This document shows positions 23,801-39,061 of a DNA stretch of 64,000 nt, one piece after another; within the stretch, counting starts at the first letter, position 1, and each line of letters opens with the position of its first letter. Origin of the DNA: Brasenia schreberi (taxonomy: Eukaryota > Streptophyta > Magnoliopsida > Nymphaeales > Cabombaceae). The notes below the pieces were generated by a model. It had not been told where the DNA came from. It saw only the letters and a program-made list of their open reading frames with translations, and ran no database searches. The translations under genes were made by a program, and so were the position numbers. The stretch covers positions 12,701,501 to 12,765,500 of the forward strand of contig JAYKKT010000079.1 in the NCBI GenBank assembly GCA_036023115.1, given 5' to 3'.

Positions 23801-26800
23801 ACTAGAGATAGTCATCAGGCTGAGTCTACCCCAACCTACTCATATAAATCAACAAGTCATGCTTTTGAGGGGTGCTTATTGACAATTGAAGGAGCAGACA
23901 ATTTGATTTGGAAATTATGCATGGAAACAAATAAGTTGCTTTTGGGAGGTAAAGGTGCATTTTGCGTCCAGAAGTTTAATGGCTAACAAAGGCACAGGAC
24001 AAAGGGAGGTGGTTTATTTCAAAGTTTTTATTGTCAAATTGCTTAAATTTTGGATCTGTGTCATCATGGAAAAGAATGGTTATGCATGAATAGGAAGACA
24101 CCTTTCAGAGTAATGGAGTGTATGAGGGAATTCATTCCAGAAGTTTGTACCATCAAACTGGCTGAATATGGATCTTGGTGTCATCATGGAACACAATGCG
24201 CATGAATAGGAAAATTATGTGTCTGGTTGGAAAATAAGAGTATTTTTCTGACCCCAAGTTCAAACAACTGACGATTTATTGAAAAGCATGTCGCTTGAGG
24301 CTTTCTGCAGTCAGTGGTTTCTAACATGGTAGATGTGGTTCTTGTTCTTGTCCTATTTATTCATGAGGTGGAATGGCAGGAACCTTGTTTTCATTCTGTC
24401 TTGGCGGCATAACACCTTACCTATTGTTGTACAGGGCTAAATAGGAAATATTTTCTATGATATTTGAATTATTATTCAGTAGTCATGAGGTATGTGCAAA
24501 AGGTTTTTAAAATCTGATATACCTTTTGTTATGTATATATGGTAATGGATGACGCTAAAGTGTAGCAGACTGCACATTGTGTTGATAAAGTCCATGTGCC
24601 ATGGAGATAGATACTGATTCCTAGATCTTTTGAGAAGTGAAGAAGCTTTGTTACATACTTGGACATGAGATGCTGCTTCTGCCATGTTTTCAGTTGCTAA
24701 ACTCTATGCATGTTGACAGAGTACTATTCTGAAGGTTGTTGAACATGTTTCCTGCTTTTATTTGTAATTTTAGTTTTTCTTTTCACAATCCAAACTATTC
24801 TTATATTAAGAACGTTTCTGTTCCAGTCACTATGCAAATTTGACTTTTCTATTGATCCAGTTTTTCTGATAAATTTATTTGACCTTACAGGATAATGCGG
24901 CCTCATTGAAGAGTCAACTAGATCAGCAGAAAACTGTGGTGGAAAATCTTGTTAGCAACACACGAGTATGAGTTCCTTCTAAGCAAACCTAAAAAGGAAA
25001 ATCTGTACTTTTTAAAGCTCATATAGACGTTCATTATTCTTTTAAAGGGGATATACGTGATATTGTTCTACATCTTCCTGCTTTTTCTTTTCAATTTGGA
25101 ATCCAGTGATGTTGCTTACGGTTGTATCATTTTCAGCAAATGATGATTGGTCAAATCCTCATGTAACTAATATCCTGACTTTTCAGCATGTTGTAATACT
25201 GACTAGTATATTCATTAGCTGCTCCTCTGAATACTATACCATTCATGTGTAACTCAACAATTCGCCTGGTTTTTGAACTGCTAACATGTGTGCTTTCTCT
25301 AAGACTAAAATCAAGAGGTGCTATAATGATAATATTCATTCATCCGTTCTCAAAGGTAAGTCCGGAGGTGCCATTTATATCTACTCAATGCTCAATCATC
25401 ACAACTAGGGGCTGCTTTCCTGTATCGGTCCCTGACATTCTCCAACTTTTGTCTGTTTATTTCTCTAATGATTTATTAAAGAGTGTCAATGCAAAGTGCA
25501 GTCATTCATCATCATGGAAAAGAGGTTAAATTGAGAGTCCAATTGGTGATAGATGCATATCCATTCAAAACTGTATGCTTTCCAAAACTGCAACCTAATT
25601 ATGAAAACTTAAGTGCTTACATCTTGACTTATGAAAAGGCCGACAGTGTAGTTTATAGAGGTGGTGAATTTTGTTGTACTTGTCATACCTGGTGAAGAAA
25701 TTATAAGCTACTTCTTTGCATAGCTGAGAGTTATGTTTGTGTCAATATGGACATGTCATGCTGAAAGCATTCTTTTGACAGCTTCTGGAGAGCAAGATCC
25801 AAGAAGCCAAATCAAAGAAAGACACTCTAAAGGCACGGGCACAGTCTGCAAAGTTTGTCGTTAACTCAAGCTTTATCATTTGTTATTTCAGTGGAGCACT
25901 ATTAGGTTATTTTCGAAGTGACCTCTGCTCTATGCTATTAGGACTGCAACGAAAGTGAATGAGATGCTGGGTAATATCAATACCAGCAGTGCACTTTCTG
26001 CATTTGAGAAAATGGAAGAAAAAGGTAGGGTGTTTCTTTTACCCCTAGACTGTCTCCTCTTTTCCATTCTTGAGATGGACATGAAAATATTTTGCTTGAG
26101 CTTGCCCAGAGATCACGCTTAATATATATTCTGTTTTGTAATGTGATACTGTGCAACTTTGGATTATGATAGATGTCACTGTATCTCCACTTGGTTCAGT
26201 TCAAGCTGTGATTCTTTATGACTTGGTAACCAGATTGTTTTTTCTTTTGATTTATTCAGCTGTGCACTTGTTATAAGTAGTATAAGTCCATCTCCAAGTC
26301 AGTGGGCCTCATTTTCCCAAGCATCAGAAAAGAGCAAGTGGCTTGAAAGCAGGAGACTACATAAATGGAAATCAATATCTGACAGAAAATTTATCCTGTT
26401 CTATGATGCCAATGAAAACATTTGCTTCTCTTTTCCAGTGTTGGCAATGGAATCACAGGCGGAGGCACTTAATCAATTGTCCACTGACGACCTTGAAGGG
26501 AAGGTAATGATAATTCTTTAGGGTGATATCTTTTAGTCCGTCAGTGGTTATCCTAATAATATCTTCCTATTTTTGGCAGTTTGCTTTATTAGAGAGTGCA
26601 TCTGTTGATGATGATTTTGAAAAGTTAAAAAAGGAGTTGGCTGGGAGCTCTCCAGTATGTACAAGCTATGCTCTTGGCTCTGAGAGTTTCTTCTTTTGCC
26701 TTTTCTGATTCAACAATTGATTCTTTGGTCGTGTTATTGTGAAAGGTCTTCCTTGAGCTTCTGGTCTAGTGTTTAGTTGATTTGACTTTTCTTTTTCGAC

Positions 26801-29800
26801 CAAAATTTCTTGACCACATCTTTGTGACACTTACTATGCCGCTACCTGTTCAACCCAGGAGGCCTTCGTCCAGTCTGTTTAATAACCAGGAACTCACGTG
26901 GCTCACCTGAGTACGTTCTTATTAGGCTGCAAGTTAATTTGCTTGGACAGAAGATTACGGCAATTAGCCAGTAACAACTTAAAGTTATTCTATTAGTTTA
27001 GAAGAGAAATATAAACTTTTATAGAAGCCAATAGAAATTGTATTTGTCAAATTAATATCAATTATGACATACCACTTTTGTCTCGCTAGTACAACCTTTT
27101 CCCATACTAGACGGGGTTGGCTACATGTATTCTTTGTTTCCACAGATCCCTGTCGTGTGCCATGTTAGCAGTTAACTCTCAATAAGCTAAAATTATCAAA
27201 ACATGGTATAAGAGCATGTCTGAATGTGGATAAGGATTTACGAAGACAATTAATGAAAAAGCAAGATGAGTATGAAAAGAAGAACGAAAGGTTTGAGAAA
27301 GGAACAAATATTCCATTATTTGGTGGATACAAAGAAAATGCAGAAAAGAAAAGAAAGTTAATGCAAAGTGAATTTAAAGGTTTTAGAGGAGGAGCAATTG
27401 AAAAATTATTTAATGTAGTTGGAAGGGAGGAGATGGATAAAAAGGTTGGAAGATTTTTCTTTTCAAGTTCACTTCCTTTTAATGTAGCAAGAAATCCATA
27501 TCGGAAAGATCTTGTCACTTCTTTGGCTAATTGTAATTTACATGATTATGTTCCTCCAAGTTTTGAAAAAATGTGAACCATTATTCTTAACGAAAAAAAA
27601 ATCAATATTGAAAGACTTTTAGAACATAAGAAGTTCTCATGGGAAACTAATGGTGTTTCTATTGTTTCTGATCAATGGAGTGATATTCAAAGGCGTCCAC
27701 TCATTAATTTCATTGCTTATTCAATTAGTGGGCCAATATTTTTGAAGTCTGTTGATGCATTTGAAGAAATCAAAACTGCAGGCTACTTGAAAAATTTATT
27801 TATAGAAGTTATTAAGAGTGTTGGACCAGATAATGTTGTACAAATAATCACTGATAATGCAACTAATTGTAAAAGTGCAGGGTTAAGTTTGAAATGTGAT
27901 TATCCACACATTTTTTGGACACATTGTGTAGCTCACAGTTTAAATTTGGCTCTTTCTCGCATATGTAAGCCATTAGAAGATAAAGATAATCTTCGTGCAT
28001 ATGAATTGTGTTCATGGATTGAAGATATGGCAATAGATTGTATAAAGATAAGAAATTTTGTAATGAATCACCATTTAATTTTAACCATATTCAATAGACA
28101 TTCTCATTTAAAGTTATTGAAGGTTACACAATTTATGGTGGGACAAGGTATCATATTTTCTTGAATTCACAGAGCCTATTTGGGATATGTTGAGAGAAGT
28201 TGATAAAGATGAACCAATGCTTCAAAGTTTATGAAATGTGGGATACCATGATTGAAAAAGTTGAGTAAATAATTTTGAAGCATGAGGGAAAAGAACTTCA
28301 TGAGACATCATCATTTTATGATCATATTCATTCTATATTAGTTTCAAGATGGGACAAAAGCAACACTCCCTTATATTGTTTAGCACATTCTTTAAATCCA
28401 AGATATTATGGGAAGAAATTGTTACATGAGAGCACTGGGTGTAGTCCTACTAATCAAGATCATTAAATAGCAAAGAATAGGCAAATGTGTTTGGGAAGGA
28501 TTTATCGTGACTCATACTTAAGCAAGTAAATTCTAAATATGGGAAGTTTTCTTATGACAGACTTGATTCACTAGAAGCACTAAAAGCAAGGGATTATCAA
28601 GATCCACTAGATTGGTGGGCATGCTATGGATTTGAGATGCCTCTTCTTTAAAAACTTGCATCAAAATTATTATCTCAACCTGCTACTTCATCTTGTTGTG
28701 AAAGAAATTGGAGTACATATTCTCAAATTCACAATATCAAAAGTCAAGTAGTTGTGCTGAAGACTTGGTTTATGTCCATTCAAATCTAAGATTGGTTCTT
28801 TTGATCTTCTTTCTATGTCCAAACCATCTTAAACGATATTCTCTCATTTTATCCTCTATTGGTGCCACTCCTAATTTGTTTCTAATAACCTCATTATGTA
28901 TACGGTTTTTTCTTGTATGACCACTCATCCATCTCAACATCTTCATTTCTGTCACAGACATCTTTTGTACATGTTGATGATTAACTGCCCAACACTCATA
29001 ACCATAAAACATGACAGGCCTAATTGATGCTCTATAATATTTACCTTTTAACTTTAATGGTATCTTCTTATCACAAAGAATACCTGATGTTCCTCTCCAT
29101 TTTAACCAACCAGCATTAATTCTATGCATAACATCTCCGTTAATTCTTCCATCACTCTTAAAAATTGACCCTAGGTATTTAAAACTTTTCTTTTGGGAGA
29201 TGCAATGTGTGCCAATTTTAATTTCTATGTCCTTTGAGGTAACCAAATGATCAAATTTACATTCCATATATTCTGTCTTTGTTCTAACAAGTCGGAGGCC
29301 TTTGCTTTCTAATGTTTCTCTCCATAGTTCCAATTTTCGATTAACCTTTTCCTTAGACTCCTCCACTAATACAATGTCATGTGCAAATAAAATACACCAA
29401 GGTACTTCATCTTGAATATGTTTTGTTAACTCATCAATTACCATTATAAATAAGTATGGACTTAAAGTTGATTCTTGATGTAACACAATATTAACTTCAA
29501 AGAAGTCTGCCATTCTTTCATGAGTCCTCACACATGTTTTTGCACCATCATACATGTCTCTTATAAGGTTAATGTATGTCAATGGGGTACCTCTTTTTTC
29601 CAAGGTTCTCCAAAGAATCTCCCTCGGTACCCTATCATAAGCTTTTTCTAGATCAATAAATATCATGTGAAGGTCTTTCTTTTTTGCTCTAAAATGTTTC
29701 ATAAGACGTCTGAAAAGGTGAATCGCTTCAACACTAGATCTGCCTGGCATGAATCCAAATTGGTTCTCTATTGTACTTGATACTTGTCTTAACCTACATT

Positions 29801-32280
29801 CGATAATTCTTTCTCATAATTTCATAGTATGGCTCATTAACTTGATACCTCGACAATTCGTACAATTTTGAATGTCTCCCTTGTTCTTATATATGGGTAT
29901 AAGTGTACTTGCTCTCCATTCCTCGGGCATCTTTTGGTTTTTCCATATTTAATTAAATAGTCTTGTGAGCCAAGTGATTCCTATTTCTCCTAGTATTTTC
30001 CAAACTTCTATAGGAATATTATCTGGTCCTACCGATTTACTATCTTTCATATGTTTAAGAGCCTCTTTGACTTCATTCTTTTGAATACATCGGTAGAAAT
30101 TATGGTTTATATACTTTTTTGATTTGGCTGACTCTCCTAAGCTAATACTAATGTCTTTATTTTCATTAAAAAGCTTATAAAAATAGTTTTTCCATCTACT
30201 TCTTATATCATCATTTGCCACTAGAATTTTTTCATCCTCGTCTTTGATGCATCTAACATAATTAAGATCTTTAGTTTTCTTATCTCTAGTCCTAGCTATC
30301 CTAAAAATATCTCTTTCACGGTTTCACCCTCTTTTGAGTTGAGTTTTTTTATATAAATCTTCCCAAATTTTAGCTTTTGCTTCACTCAAGGCCTTTTTCG
30401 CTTCCTTCTTTGCTTTCTTATAAGCCTCTAAAATTTCAGTAGTTTTCTTAACATAATGTAATTTGTAACATGCCCTCTTTGCCTTATTTTAATTTGCACT
30501 ACTTCACTCCACCACCAAGCTTTTTTGTGCCGGTACACCTCCCTTAGATACACCTAACACATCTTTCGCCACTTTCCTAATATGTATAGCTATATTGTTC
30601 CACATATCACAGGGTGTACCAACATAATTCCAAACATCTCCTTGAAGGACTTTCTGATTAAATAAATCTTCTTTCTTGCTTTTGAGGTTCTACCATTTAG
30701 TCCGAATAGCTGGATGCACTCTTTTCTTCTTTGTCCATTTTTTTATTTATAAATCTATAACTAAAAGTCGATGTTGGGTGGTTAAGCTTTCTCCTGGAAT
30801 TACTTTACAATCTTTACAACATGCTCTATCTTTTTTTCTACAAATAAAGTAATCAATTTGTGTTTGTGATAAGCCACTCTTATAAGTAATTAAATGTTCA
30901 TCACATTTTTTGAAGATTGTATTGACTATAAAGAGATCAAATGCCATAACAAAATTTAAAATCTCCCTACCTTCCTCATTTATATCCCCAAAACCAAAGT
31001 TTTCATGAATACCTTGATATCCTAATGCCTCTTTACCGACATGTCCATTTAAGTCTCCTCCTAAACAAATCATCTCCCTTTGTAGAATCATTTGAATCAC
31101 CTTATCTAACTCTTCCCAAAAAGCTGTCTTTATACTATCTTCTAGTCCTACTTGGAGTGCGTAAGCATAAACTATATTCAAAACCTCTGCTCCTAATACT
31201 AATTTCAACGTCATGATTCGATCACCATATTGTTGTATGTCTACTACACTATCCTTTAAATCTTTATTTATGATAATACCAACTCCGTTTCGAGCCTTTT
31301 CTTTACATGAGTACCATAATTTAAAACCTGTATCCTCTATCTCCTTTGCTTTTTCTCCAACCCATTTTATCTCTTGTAAATATAGAATATGAATCTTTCT
31401 CCGAATCATAGTATCTACCACCTCTATTAGCTTGGCATATAATGTTTCGATATTCCAAGAACCAATACGAATCTTATTATCTAGGACTAGCTTCCTTACC
31501 CCCGCATCCGTCCATAATCAAAATACGGAGACCTTCTCTAAAAATTATTCACTACATTCAGGCGGTAATATACCGGGACTAGCTTGTTTACCCACACCCG
31601 TCCATGATGTGGGAACCCTCTTTGTAATTGATTCACTACATTTAGGTAAAAATGTAGTGACCCTTGCTTACTTATTACTGCATTCGGGCTTTGCAACACG
31701 TTGCTAGGCGGAGACACCCCAAAGCAATGCTCATAATTTTTGTAATCCATGTTATAAAAATCCGATTAAGTTTTACGCTGGTTGTCGAAAGCCTAACACA
31801 ACCCTCCTCCTTTATCCGGGCTTAGGACCGGCAATGCAAGGGTGATCCCTTACATGGGCGGAGTTTTTGTCTCGCTAGTAGCACTTATAAAATTTCTTGT
31901 TCTTTTTTTTTTCTCTTTGATTTTATTAATCTTCATATGTTTTACTTTTACCAATACTATATGCGTTTTAAACATTTTCTTATGATTTCATCAGAATCAA
32001 TTCTAAATTTATCCCAAGATTGAAAATACTGGAAATGGTATTACTTTTGCTCTTTGGTAAATTATCCCATTTTGTGGTTGCACCAAGGTTTTGAGTTTTG
32101 ATCTCGGAATGATGTTATTAGCTTTTGTGTTTCTCTTCTCTTTCTTTGAATTGACAGAGAGGTGAGCTTCCAGCTGGGAGATCAGCTGCTAACAGCAGCT
32201 CAAGTTCGGCCTTTCCTTTTCGTGACACAGAGATTGAAAGAGAGCTCAATGAACTGAGAAGAAAAGCTAAAGAGTTCTAG
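18419..32280 (+). CDS. VIPP1: VIPP1/IM30, chloroplast membrane-remodelling PspA-family protein (11 exons)
   Basis: ESCRT-III-like coiled-coil protein that assembles into rings and rods on chloroplast membranes and maintains thylakoids. Exons by family match, GT/AG sites and phase: 18419-18635, 22919-22992, 23080-23190, 23357-23421, 23488-23569, 24891-24965, 25782-25852, 25942-26024, 26439-26503, 26580-26654, 32158-32280. They total 1041 nt (346 codons plus stop), close to the usual 320-350 residues. Residues 1 to about 80 are Ser/Arg-rich with few acids, like a plastid transit peptide. The PspA/IM30 domain starts at about M86 ([12 protein letters not shown]), followed by [63 protein letters not shown] and [12 protein letters not shown]. 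The plastid-specific C-terminal helix is [17 protein letters not shown]. All junctions keep frame. Exon 1 is least certain because transit peptides are poorly conserved; it joins in phase 1 across 4.3 kb. Confidence 0.93.
18657..18686 (+). repeat. (TG)n microsatellite
   Basis: TG repeat with two CG interruptions, starting about 20 bases after the exon-1 donor of VIPP1. Confidence 0.9.
20761..20876. repeat. Compound TG/TA/CATA/GATA/GA microsatellite
   Basis: Successive tracts of TATG, TG, TA (about 28 units), CATA, GATA and GA within VIPP1 intron 1. Confidence 0.9.
20888..21098 (+). repeat. Tandem duplication, 120-bp period
   Basis: 20888-20978 and 21008-21098 share gcttttatttatctcttaaa, acatatagtagcttctct and aaggatttaagaag with few changes. 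A poly-G tract lies between them. Confidence 0.8.
24023..24211 (+). repeat. Imperfect duplication in VIPP1 intron 5
   Basis: 24023-24095 and 24141-24211 share tcaaa, ggatct, gtcatcatggaa and gcatgaataggaa at a period of about 118-120 bases. Confidence 0.65.
27076..27091 (+). repeat. Target-site duplication (left) of RTE copy 3
   Basis: ttttgtctcgctagta, identical to 31865-31880. It defines the ends of RTE copy 3 inside VIPP1 intron 10. Confidence 0.93.
27188..28790 (+). pseudogene. hAT transposase fragment (DUF659 type) inside RTE copy 3
   Basis: Intronless remnant of a plant hAT transposase with a DUF659 domain. It opens in mid-protein ([17 protein letters not shown]) and continues through 27226-27576. 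After a stop at 27574-27576 it shows [19 protein letters not shown] with the first catalytic Asp region, [16 protein letters not shown] with the second, and [14 protein letters not shown]. The C-terminal dimerisation region at about 28650-28785 reads [16 protein letters not shown] and [13 protein letters not shown]. No terminal inverted repeats or 8-bp duplication are visible, and the flanking RTE lost about 95 bases, so it may have arrived by repair capture rather than clean transposition. Stops and frameshifts make it inactive. Confidence 0.82.
28770..29750 (-). pseudogene. RTE copy 3 reverse transcriptase core and C-terminus
   Basis: A 326-codon open frame from [16 protein letters not shown] through [19 protein letters not shown] and [12 protein letters not shown] to the C-terminal region. 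Two active-site changes are visible: FADD is FAHD, and the LHQGST block reads LHQEST. The last residues are out of register because of small deletions at the hAT junction. Confidence 0.87.
30747..31421 (-). pseudogene. RTE copy 3 AP-endonuclease
   Basis: A 224-codon frame with [11 protein letters not shown] (the catalytic Glu is in place but the following Thr is Ile), [26 protein letters not shown] and [12 protein letters not shown]. The start of the domain (GSWNIGT) lies upstream in another frame. A stop at 30747 ends it where the linker begins. Confidence 0.85.
31865..31880 (+). repeat. Target-site duplication (right) of RTE copy 3
   Basis: Identical to 27076-27091. Confidence 0.93.
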
Positions 32281-34911
32281 ATTTTTGTGTTCAATCAGAG
32301 TTTTTGAAGAATGGCTGCAAACTCAATCATGAGGTTCACTCGATTTTTTACCTGTAATTTCTGTCTTTATCTATTCTCAAGTGTACTTGAGGTGCAGAAG
32401 GTCTAGAGCTTGTCAAGCATTGATTATGGCTTTTGTTTTCAGGATCATACCTCCAATGTTAATGTACAGCAATTTCATCAATGTTTAAGCATTGCTTTAC
32501 ATGACGGGAATATTATGTCAAATTATGTCGCTTCTTGTGCGCTGAGATCCCTTGATATAAAACAAGATCATGAATCATGTGGATCGTGCCATTGATTTTT
32601 CGCTACATGTATAGGAATAAAGGATCATCGCATGTATGACTTACCTCTGCAACAAAGAATTGGCTTTAATCCAGGGAAAGAAATCTAGCAACTTCAGCTT
32701 TTCTTGATAAGAAACTCGCTACAAGCAAGAGCAGCTGACTTCATTCGTTGCACTCTCAAAGAAAGAAGAGCAAGCGAGAAGAATAATGTTTAACTTACCA
32801 CTAAGCAGAAAAGATTATTTAGATAATCCTTGACGTTGTCGATGATCACATCACTCGGCCACCTATAACTAGTCACCGTTGCCCTCTCTTCGGTGCAAAG
32901 CTTGCTATGACCTATATTAAAGGATACTTAGGTGGATTGCCCCTTCGCTACAGAAAAAGGATTTGGTGGCGGTCATGACCAGTGAAGGGGCAGAATTGGA
33001 ACAAGGTGGGTGCAAAAGTAGGTCCTATTTTGGTGACGCTTGTGAATGTTGACGACAGTTTCTCTCGCTGTCTTCAATACATGAACAGAATGAATAGGAT
33101 TATGGTGCGTACGGTGACCGCCACAGGAAAATTGTTTTCTTGTAGTGCTTACAGATGCAGATAAGAGATGGATATTGCCATGGATACAACATTCAATAGG
33201 TTTATGACCCAAATTTGATTTCTTTTTGTGGTTTTGTTACTCTGGTATTGTACTTGATGAATTATTGTTGAAATTGTTGTCTTGCAGTTTACAAACTGCA
33301 GCTGTCTCATAAGCTGTTGGGTTATTGGTTGGTTTAAGCCTGCCATTTCCACTGTTGACTTCCTTGTAGTTGCTGTTCGTGATTGTGATGGAAATGCATG
33401 CATGCTGTTACGAAGTGATGCAAACTTAATTCATCACGAGGATGATTTGAAGTTAAACCTCTTGTTGGTCTAATCGTTTTCATGTCTGGAATATGGAAAA
33501 CCTTTGGATCATAATCCTTGCCGCGCTTAGCCATGCCATTCATCCTGCTATGACTTGGTGAACTTTCTGCTTTCGATTGACCGTTGCCAATAAAGATCCT
33601 CATCCCTCCACTTGCCCACCTCAAACAGACAGCAGAGCTCCCAACTTGGACCCTCTTCCACAGCGATTGCATATTCTGTGAAAAGGAATGCAGGGACGAC
33701 TTTCGGCCGATGTAATGGGAATATGAAATCGATGAATTACTGTTGCCAGGATGCTTTGTCCTCGAATTGAAGTCTTAAACATTCAGACATGTGCATCCTT
33801 TTACGTGAAACCACACTAACCCTATGGTTTATTAGGACGAGAAAAATATCAGATTCAGTTGAGTAACATTTTATTCAGTTATGAATCTCAAAGCAAGAGC
33901 TATATTTATTTGATTCATGTTCATCTCGCTAACATGCTTTATTACATGTAAAGCAAGTTTTAAGGGTTTATATTATAGTTGATGTTTTCTTTTGCTTAAA
34001 TGAGGAGGCCAAAGCCTAACGCACACACCCACACATGCATCCTCCGGGGGTCGAACTCCCCACGCACACACCCACACATATTAGAGTTGATGTTGGAATA
34101 CATAGATTTGCTCTTAATTTTGGAAAAAATTCATTTTAGTACCTTATGGTTTCGGTAGCTTCCACTTCAATGACTGCTTTCTTTGACACTTTACTTTGAA
34201 GCCTTTAAAATAACACCATTCCATTTTTGAGGAATTGAACTAGTGACCTTCTAAATACAAGGGCATGAGTCGTGCTACTTGCTAAGTTTGTGAATTTATG
34301 ATAGTTTTTTATAATATTGCATGATTGCCACGGTCATAAACTAAAAGTTTAGTCTCATATTGAAAATTTGAAGAAACTTTTGCCACCATATAAGCAAACC
34401 TTGGCAAGCATAAACTGTAATTGATTAAATATTGAGCATGATTATTACTAAGTATTAATTATCAAATAATATTAATTAAATTTATGATGACACAAATTAA
34501 CTATTTATGTTCTTAAATAAATATTAACCAAAATAGTTAACTGATATTATTTTAAAAATCTGTACATATAACTATTTAATATAATTTGATTTTTAGTAAT
34601 TAATAAATAATCAATTAATTGTTAATTATTATTAAGTTTCTGTCTTAAAATTTAGTTATTTAATAAGCAAAATGACTAAAAGTAGTTATTTAGTTTATCA
34701 CTCTATCAATTTTAATTATATTAAATAATTCTATGTCTTAATTATTAAATAATAATATTAAGTAAGCTTTAAAAATGCATAAATAGTGACGTGGATGGTG
34801 AACCGGATTAGGTAGTAGTTAAATAAATTGTCATATTTAGTCTGATTCAATATGTTTGGATAGGGTTTACTTGTTCATATCCAAATGTAAAGTGCAAATT
34901 AGATCCAATAA
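32281..34911. other. VIPP1 3' UTR and intergenic DNA
   Basis: The first few hundred bases are the probable VIPP1 3' UTR. The remainder has no supportable gene. 34400-34760 is very AT-rich (tattaatt and ttaaataa words). 34785-34905 resembles 46915-46995 and may be a dispersed repeat. Confidence 0.5.
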
Positions 34912-34912
34912 T

Positions 34913-34971
<59 letters not shown>

Positions 34972-34972
34972 C
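34912..34972. repeat. (CA)n(TA)n microsatellite
   Basis: A run of CA followed by TA repeats with one TG interruption. Confidence 0.92.
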
Positions 34973-35119
34973 TGGGAAAACCATAGGCTACTAGAAGGAA
35001 AATTTTCATAACCCATTTGTAGTTTGGTTCTAAGTTCAATCCGCCAATGGGCTCGGGTATATAAAAGCTTGGGATGAGTAGATTGTTCAAGAAGATATCG
35101 TCCTCCTTTGCATCTCCTT

Positions 35120-37849
<2,730 letters not shown>

Positions 37850-39053
37850 AGAATCACCTTTACTAGGGGCTCATTGGGATTCTCATGCAGAATATAATTC
37901 CCTTTTTTTCATAAAAATCTAATAACCAGCTGAAACGACACCAACCAAAGCCTCTTAACCAACTTAGTGTTGAATTTGCAATTGCTCCAAGCAGGCAAGG
38001 AACAAGTATCGTCCTTGTGTGGCTTCCACATCATTTCAAAGAGATGGGAAGCTTCATTCCACATGGATTTAGAAAAACAAATGTTGTGTTAACTTAGGAT
38101 ATTGCTTACAGAGGACATATGATCCTCCCTCACTCCGAAGCGAAAAGTCAATCTAGGGTGAGAAACTTCGCGTCAACTGTGATTCGGAGCATGACCACCA
38201 TGTGAAGATAATGATAGCAGTGATACCATATAAATTTTGTCATTGAAAATGAATTGCCACTACGTCTAATCCTATTCCAAGTGAGGGAGGAAGTGAAAAT
38301 CTTATTATCTCCCAAGCTAACTTGTCTGATCCAAGTTTTATCACATACCACTATGCCAAAAGATCATTCAGAATTACACCCATGTATCGCTTAAGATAAG
38401 AAGTAACTTCTAACTCACTATGTAATACATCTCCAATTGTAACCTTTCTTAGTTCCTCATTGAACTAAGGATCAAACCAAAATTCTACCTTTTGACTGTG
38501 GTCTTTGGAGAGTATTACATCTTAATAAGATTGACTTTCAGTCTCAAGAAGAATGATTCACTTTTCAAGGAAACCATAGATTGTTTGTGTGCATGCATTC
38601 AAGTTAATTAGTAGAGCTCTAGGGGTTTGAGTGTTTGGCCACCACCTTCCAGCTGTTTTTAGCCAACAATGCATGATTAACTTCCTTCACCTGCCGTATG
38701 CCAAAGCCTCCCTCTTACATGTTCCAAACTCAATAAATGAAGAGGTCACTTATATGCACTTCCACCCAAAGAAGCATCTTAATTATATACTATAATTGCT
38801 TTGTACATGTGCACGTTAGCTTGAAGGAAAGCCTATGCTACAAGAAAATTGCTCCTAATACAGTTTTAATCATTACAACGTACTTTGCTAAGTACAGAAG
38901 AGAGGATGCCCACGCCTCTAATTCATTTTGCGTCGTAGCAACAATAGGTAAGGAATAAGGATGGAGTTAGTTTACCAATGAACGAGGAAAAGCCAAGATA
39001 TTTCATAAGGAGCTTTGCCACTCTCCACCCGCAGGCTCATTCCACCTCTTTGA

Positions 39054-39061
39054 CTTGTGAG
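39054..39061 (+). repeat. Probable 8-bp target duplication (left) of hAT element
   Basis: cttgtgag here against cccgtgag at 42350-42357. The two differences are both C-to-T transitions. 8 bp is the hAT hallmark. Confidence 0.55.

Larger units (their letters stand above)
27092..31864 (-). mobile_element. RTE-clade retrotransposon copy 3, in VIPP1 intron 10
   Basis: Read on the - strand, the element starts at 31864 with the family leader (cgcccatgtaagggatcacc) and ends at 27092 with only one CAA unit as tail. The exact 16-bp duplication on both sides shows a complete target-primed insertion. It is antisense to VIPP1. Remnant frames cover the endonuclease (31421-30747), the RT N-terminus (30221-29949) and the RT core plus C-terminus (29750-28770). 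The catalytic box reads FAHD (cat at 29381-29379). Stops and small indels kill the frame. A hAT transposase fragment lies at 27188-28790 in place of about 95 bases of 3' coding sequence. Without this element intron 10 would be about 714 bases rather than 5503. Confidence 0.93.
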
